This document shows, piece by piece, positions 58,601 through 64,000 of a DNA stretch of 64,000 nt. The DNA lies in contig CM048591.1 of the NCBI GenBank assembly GCA_026413225.1, forward strand, positions 36,363,803 through 36,427,802, in the 5' to 3' direction. Origin of the DNA: Otis tarda (lineage: Eukaryota; Chordata; Aves; Otidiformes; Otididae). The position numbers and the translations under genes are program-made. Every line of letters begins with the position of its first letter. The stretch's first letter is position 1. Under the pieces are notes generated by a model, which saw only the letters and a program-made list of their open reading frames with translations, was not told the DNA's origin and did not search any database.

Positions 58601-59999
58601 CAATGATAATTTTGCTGATTGGATGGGAAGTGTATAAAGACCCCTTGACAGACCCTACATGGTGGCTGCCCTTCCTCGTCTGCCTTAAGAGAACACCGGT
58701 GAGCACAGGATTTAGTTACAGGCAGACACAAAGATGTCTAGCTGCTTCAGCTCATGCTGGAGATGGAAGGCATACACAGAATTGAAGTCTGCTCTTTGAA
58801 ACTCTCTTTCAGTTGTTGCTGAAAACTACCACATACACAGAGGCATCCCAAATGTGAGTATCTTGTGCATTTCAGACTTCATCAGCCACATTTGCAATTT
58901 AAATCAACAACTCTTAAAAAGTCATAGGTAGGGGAAGGAGCTGGTAGAGCTTCCATGTCAGGATGAGGACAAATGGGTGGTGCCAGCTGTTAAGATTTTC
59001 TTAATAGTCATTGTCATCTCCTAGCTCTCTAATTTGGTTCAGCTAAGGCAAGAGTGATGTTGCTCATGACTATGCCTGTGACGATAAAGGAAGCAAACAT
59101 CAAGATCAGGCAGCAGCCACTGTTTGAGGGAAGGGAAGCTCTCAGATTCATATTAAAGATAACAATTTTTCATTAGTTTCTTCTGTGGACAAATGCTTGG
59201 CACATCACTCTAGTGGCAGCAGGGAAGAGCCTCGGAAATTACTTCCATAAGGGAAACAGGCACAGTGCAAGCGTGAGGACTTCTGCCGAACACCAACACT
59301 GAGCAACAACATAGCTGAGAAGCAGAAACAGCCCAGCAATTCATAGTGACTGCCACATCCCCTTTCTAGTCATGAAGCTGTACTATATTCACACTTCCTT
59401 GGAAACCAGTCATTCATGTTACACTGTACAAAGTGCCACACAAAACACAGAACAGAAGAAAAATACTGCTCCAATATCATCTGTACTTTCCCAGACAACA
59501 TTTCTGCTGGTTTCCCAGAAAATTTCCCAAAACAGAAAGTAAGCAAAAGTCAAGACCATTACTGTACTTCTATGGCCCATGTATCATCTGATCAGATCAC
59601 ATCTCAGAGTCCAGAAAGTTCAAGAAAAATAGCTGCTTTCCTCCACTACAACAACTGGCTTCAGACTGGCCTTCATCCCTCCTTCACAGAGCCCTCATGT
59701 TTGTACAACTACAATGTTGTCCTTTTCAGGCTCCCCTTGCAAAAACCAATCCGTTACCCATCTCCCATACACACATTATCTAAGTCACTGTTCCCACTCT
59801 CTTTCACTGTTTTTCATACTTTGTAGTCGAGATGCCTTCCATGGGTAACTGCAGCATCTTGTACGCTTCCTTTGGCTTCATTGAGTCTCTGGGAACAGTG
59901 AAGGGATGAAGCGGATATTTCACCATGTACTCCGACAGCATGCATGGCTTCTCACTCCCCTCATAGGGTCTGATGGACAGGTGTGGACAACGGTGACAT
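51736..59999 (-). CDS. SAXO1: SAXO1 (stabilizer of axonemal microtubules 1, FAM154A), all but the first exon
   Basis: Microtubule-binding protein of centrioles, basal bodies and the axonemes of cilia and sperm flagella, related to the MAP6/STOP family. Exons on the minus strand: 59999-59820, 56952-56750, 52688-51736 (1336 bases, 444 complete residues plus TGA). Phases agree at both joins, giving STTK|RDYVAHP and TYK-D|DYVLWDEP. The repeated Mn-type modules are visible as T-T/S-x-x-x-x-x-Y blocks: MDLTSTYKKDY, RTIVQDDY, NVTNYRVNY, GLTTHKISY, STTEFQEKY, HTTTQLHYKY, SSTMKEDY, FLTTFQTHY and DTTYAISY. As I recall it, human SAXO1 is about 474 residues, so only the first dozen or so codons (a cysteine-rich N terminus) are missing. 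SAXO2 is the alternative; the ADAMTSL1 neighbour favours SAXO1. Confidence 0.93.
52689..56749 (-). other. SAXO1 intron
   Basis: Intron of 4.06 kb whose minus-strand ends are GTATGT and TGTGTTTCAG. A T-rich run lies near 53814-53826. No mobile element or other gene is recognisable; open frames of 134 and 149 codons on the + strand have no supporting signature. Confidence 0.85.
56750..56952 (-). CDS. SAXO1: SAXO1 middle exon
   Basis: Minus-strand acceptor TATTCTTCACAG and donor AAAG|GTATGT bound 203 bases, phase 2 in and phase 1 out. It reads RDYVAHPVLPQIRKRPEKHV, then SDKSMDLTSTYKKDYNFFPV and KMNTTTTYK. The pattern matches my memory of human SEENMDLLTTYKKDYNPYPV. Confidence 0.95.
56953..59819 (-). 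other. SAXO1 intron
   Basis: Intron of 2.87 kb, minus-strand GTATGA to TTCTTCACAG. No repeat family or RNA gene is recognised. Confidence 0.85.
59820..59999 (-). CDS. SAXO1: SAXO1 second coding exon
   Basis: Minus-strand acceptor TCCCCTTGCAG and donor CAAA|GTATGA bound 180 bases, entering after two bases of a codon and leaving with two. It reads CHRCPHLSIRPYEGSEKPC, then LSEYMVKYPLHPF and PMEGISTTK. CPHL and EKPC-LSEY are hallmarks of the SAXO N terminus. No long open frame covers it, so it is easily missed. Confidence 0.93.
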
Positions 60000-62900
60000 C
60001 TGCAAGGGGAAAAAACAGCACAGGAGTCAGTGACTCACTGGTAGCTGATTAATAAAACCTCATTGTACGTCAACCACAGATGGCAACTACAAAATAGTGG
60101 GTAAGCGAACACTGCAATGACTGCTACAGCCTTTATTATTTAAAGTGCAAAAGCATAATCTGCACCAAAAAAAAAGAGAGTTATTTCTTTCTACTACTGT
60201 AGCCTGCATTCAAGACAACAAAAACAGCCTAAGAAAAGCAAGCTCACCTACATGAAGAAAAAAGCAAGTTAATCTGAAATACAATGAAGTGTGCTATGTT
60301 GTGCAGGACTAGAAACTCTATTTAGTGTCCCTTTTGTTTCATTTCTCATAAATTTATTATCCTGCTTTGCCCACATATTGAGCTTACTCGTGTAGGCAAG
60401 TACACAAGTAAAGGGTAACAGTTTGGGAGTCTCTACTCACTCACACTTGGGCAGCACTGCCCCACTCTCTTATAAGATTCTAGCTTTCACGTAACTGGAG
60501 GAAAGGCAAACAGGAGAATTAAAATAAGATGAATATGCTCACTCTCGCTGGTCGATGTGACCTTGCTGAAATGGATTTTGTGACAAAAACCTTCCAAACA
60601 CAGGCTGCACTGACACTTCCTGGCCACACTTGTGGTCTTCCAGCATTCCTAGGAATTATTCCTCATTTTCCAAGGCAAAACAATCTGTCTATTCTTTCTG
60701 CTTCAAATCTGCTGGCTTCACAACACCTCTAAGTGCACTTTCATCCCCTTGCTCTCTTAAAGTCTATGACACAGCAAGCTAGTCTTCAGTTTGGCTTTGG
60801 AATGTGTCGATGAGGCTCTTATGTTAGCTTTTCATTATAAAACTGCACTTAGACCGAAGTGAAAAAAACAGCTATACTACCTAGTTCATCATGGCCCTGC
60901 ATACAGCGCAGACACTGGCCACCAGTAGCATTTTGCAAATAAAGAAGGAATGATCAGGAACAAATTAGTGACACTGCACGAACACCACCAGTTAGTATCT
61001 CATTACAGCTCAGCTGCATGCACAGGGTTTGGAGAGGTTTGCTTGCAACACCGGCTTTCCCAAGTGGTTCAGAGCAGAGGCTTTGTGCAGCTCCCTGCCC
61101 ATACCAGGCAGGCTCTCCGCTGCAGACATGTTATCCTGCATCTTGATGGACATTTGCGAGATGGAGTCCTGCACCTGCCCAGTAGCACTCTTACCTCTGG
61201 GGGAGGAGAGGCATCCTGCGGATCAGCAAGACAAGGGTGGGTAATGCAGACCCCACCTGAAGATCCCACAGGAGCAGGCAGGGAACAACTTGCGGAACCT
61301 ATGTTTTTCCCCTTGCAGACATTGCTGGCAGCGTGAATGGTGGAGGAATTCTCAACAGCCCAGGATGGGAAAAAGGCCAGGATCTCCTGCAGATAGCAGC
61401 AGCCCCAGGCTGCCAAGCCCTAGGATGAAGTTAAGCCTTCAGCGTGATCTAACAACACAGGTGGCTTTACACCTCAAGTATTCACCCGTACAGTTCTTCT
61501 TTATTGAACTTCAGAGCACCCAACAAAAACAGAACAAAATATTTCAGAGTTAGCTCTTGGGAAAAGCGCTTTCCCACAAATAAATCCTTCCTGACAGGGT
61601 AGAGAAGTAAACCCAAATGTTTTGTCTCCTATTACTTTGCACTAAATTGTGAGTATGATTTTACAGTAACACTCACTGTATTACAGACTATGAGCAGAAA
61701 ATGATCACCAGTGATAATTCACCGCCATTAGATAATACTAGAGAAGCTTTGCTTCTGCATCCAGAGAGATATTCCTAAAAATATTTTTCACTGAAGACTA
61801 ATATAAATAACAGAGCAAGACTCTTAACAACAAGGAGTGGAACAATGCTAAACTTCAAGGTTTGCTACACTTTACTACTCCTTCTGGCATGATAAATATT
61901 TATAAAACAGCTACATGATTCTTCAGTACTGAAGTCACTGCTATGTCACTGCAGCAAGTCGGCACGTTAGTGTCAGAGCTGAACAGTTAAAATTACTGTA
62001 TAAATGTTTTAATAGAGCAGTCATCAAACTGTACTCTATTTTCTAAAAAACTGGTAAGACCTACATTTTGACATTTGTTATGCTTGCCTGCTTAGATATT
62101 TGGGGTTTTGGCTAATTCTACTCTGATTTTCACTTGTGCAAATTATGCTTTACTTGATTTAAGTCTATCAATTTTGCCTGGCCAATATTAGTTATAAAAC
62201 ATAAGAAATAAAATACAATAATAAGGAAGCACGTGGGTTTTTTCTGTTTACTAAGAATTATGGAAGAACAGCAGACTCTTTAAGGGTAAAAAGAATGCAG
62301 TTCCCCTGCTGTCAAAGGAGTTGGGTTCATCTAAACAGAAGCTGAGATTAACCATGTGAATATCAGCTTACACTAAACACTTGTTTAAACTAGGAAGAAC
62401 AACGTGGAGCTACGGCTCAGGACCAGAATTCAGGATGTTTGAATTCAATTTCTGCATTCACCACAATCTCCCTGGCCAGCACAGTTCTCTGCCAACTAAA
62501 GATAAAATATAGCCTTCTCCAGAGGAGAAAGAGGAGGAATCCTGTATAACATTTAGTAATTTCTCAAGATAATCCTCTGAGACTTATCTGATTTTTTAAA
62601 TGTCTGTGATTAATAATAAAAGATTATGACAGTAGGCTTAAAATGCAGGTGGAATGGTAAGGTAGTTGTACTATTAAAATCCTAATTTATCCCACTTATA
62701 TGGTTTACTATTGGTAACTACTGCTCATAGAGGTCATGGATGCCATGATATTGCTCCTTGAGAGAAAAAACATAAGGCTCAGAAATGGCTAAGCTGCCAT
62801 TCAGAAGAATTTATTTTTCCCTTCAAAAAAAAACCTGGTACTCAGATCCAACCCTCACAGGGAAAAGCAACATCTCCTTGACCATATAATCTACTTCTTG

Positions 62901-64000
62901 TGCCATCTCTAATTTCCATAGGTGGTCAGATCAAGTCAATATTATAGAGATCTCTAGCTTAGATGGAATGACGATACTGTCCAAAGACAGACAGGGATGC
63001 AAAAATATGCCAAAGATCTGGGGCAGGCTGCAAAGAAGATCACTAAAGGTGAGTCACCATTTGTGTGATTCTCTTCTCTGTCAAGCAACAGAAATGCAAT
63101 AGGAGGCACAGTTACCTGGTTGAGTTATAAAAGGACGATGACAGACTAGACGTTTGTGAAGGGAAGAAGAGCATCCATGTGCAAAGTATCAAAGTGTATC
63201 AAATATAAATATTGAATATGGTCATAATATCAGGAAAATGAAAACACATCGTGGACAGGGACATATGGCCAGTACAAGGTTCTGCTTTTAGATGATGACT
63301 GGTTTTGAAACAAAAAGTAAATGCACAATAAAAGCAAGAGATCCCTTGAGAGAAGTTTGAAGTCCTTGTGATCATAACAATACAAAAAAAAAATATTAAT
63401 CTGAAACCTTTGGAAGGTTAACTGAGTTCCCACACAGCTCAGAAGCTTTTTCCTTTGTGTCATATCAGAACACTGATGCTAAACTTGACTTTTTCCCCAA
63501 CACACACATTCACCAAATGTTAGAACAGATGGATCAGTAATCACCTCAAAATGAATAAAAACAACAGTGGAGAAAGAGAGGTTTGATACATCTGCATGCA
63601 CACAGTCTTCACTGTGATTTTAGGCAAAAGTTTAACAAAAGAGAAACATGTATTTGTAGATGTATAGTGCTCAACAGTGCCAAAAGAATTAAATAAACAA
63701 TTGCTTGGTCTTCCAAATTCACCCTCATCAGAATGTCACCACTAGAAACCCAGGGCAGCTGGAAGGAGGACAGTATCCTGGAAGAGGACAAAACCTTGGG
63801 GTTTGCGATGACATGCCATTGTGGTTGTGTCCCTTTCAAAAGCTGCAAAAATTCATCGTGGTTATCCCTTTTTAGCGATCTAGTGAACTCTGAGCAAGGC
63901 TCTGTCTTAAGCTTACTATAGTTCTCGTGGCCACTCTTGCCTTTATTCACACTTTTTATCTTGCCTTCCACATGTGCAACAAGAAAATCTTTGATATAAT
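60000..64000 (-). other. SAXO1 first intron (partial), 5' exon not found
   Basis: The expected first exon (Met, then a short Cys-rich stretch ending in a phase-2 donor) is not visible on the minus strand. It probably lies right of the window. A weak MIR-like match is near 62400-62500. The frames of 128, 115 and 120 codons near 61.0-61.4 and 63.6-64.0 kb have no recognisable content. Confidence 0.65.
62400..62500 (+). repeat. Possible MIR-like remnant
   Basis: GTGGAGCTACGGCTCAGGAC, ATTCAGGATGTTTGAATTCAA and CTGCATTCACCACAATCTCC follow the MIR order of a body segment, a gttcgaatcc-like box and ctctgccac. It is heavily diverged and only suggestive. Confidence 0.3.

Noticed and set aside
61069-61416. 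A 115-codon Cys-rich minus-strand frame as the missing SAXO1 first exon
   Set aside because: It lacks the expected short Cys-x-Cys-x-x-Cys start and a donor in the right phase, and overlaps a 128-codon frame on the other strand.
1-64000. CRISPR arrays, operons, tRNA or rRNA genes
   Set aside because: No regularly spaced direct repeats, ribosome-binding-site-led gene clusters, or cloverleaf or rRNA core sequences were seen. The window is ordinary animal chromosomal DNA.

Overview
This is a vertebrate nuclear window, almost certainly from a bird. The evidence is widely spaced exons with GT-AG introns, four 5'-truncated CR1 retrotransposons ending in the avian ATTCTATGATTCTATGA-type tail, and a solo LTR of a kind common in neoavian genomes. 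Nothing prokaryotic, plastid or plasmid-like is present. Most short open reading frames here are chance or shadow frames in AT-rich intron sequence.

Layout. (1) Positions 1-40052, + strand: the 3' third of a gene I identify as ADAMTSL1. Eleven coding exons join in frame with matching phases at every junction to give the C-terminal 560 residues: three Ig-like domains, four thrombospondin type-1 repeats and a terminal six-cysteine PLAC module. The 3'UTR probably ends near 42970. (2) About 43.0-51.57 kb: an intergenic stretch with one CR1 and no supportable gene. (3) Positions 51736-59999, - strand: three exons of SAXO1 (FAM154A), a microtubule-binding axonemal protein. They give about 444 residues from near the N terminus to the stop. 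The short first exon was not found and probably lies beyond the right edge. The two genes converge tail to tail, as I recall for human 9p22, which separates this locus from the ADAMTSL3/SAXO2 paralogues.

Mobile DNA. CR1 fragments lie at about 12.95-13.52 kb (+), 28.9-29.99 kb (+, with a 276-codon reverse-transcriptase reading frame), 31.93-32.45 kb (-) and 44.5-44.95 kb (-). A solo LTR at 13554-14226 is flanked by a perfect 5-bp target duplication. Several old MIR-like SINE remnants are weaker calls.

The two genes are not known to act together. ADAMTSL1 encodes a secreted matrix glycoprotein and SAXO1 a cytoskeletal protein of cilia and flagella. I found no convincing undescribed system. The most useful second looks are the CR1 reading frame with a dead catalytic motif, a weak donor site in ADAMTSL1, a strong miR-25/92-family site in its 3'UTR, and two clean inverted repeats.
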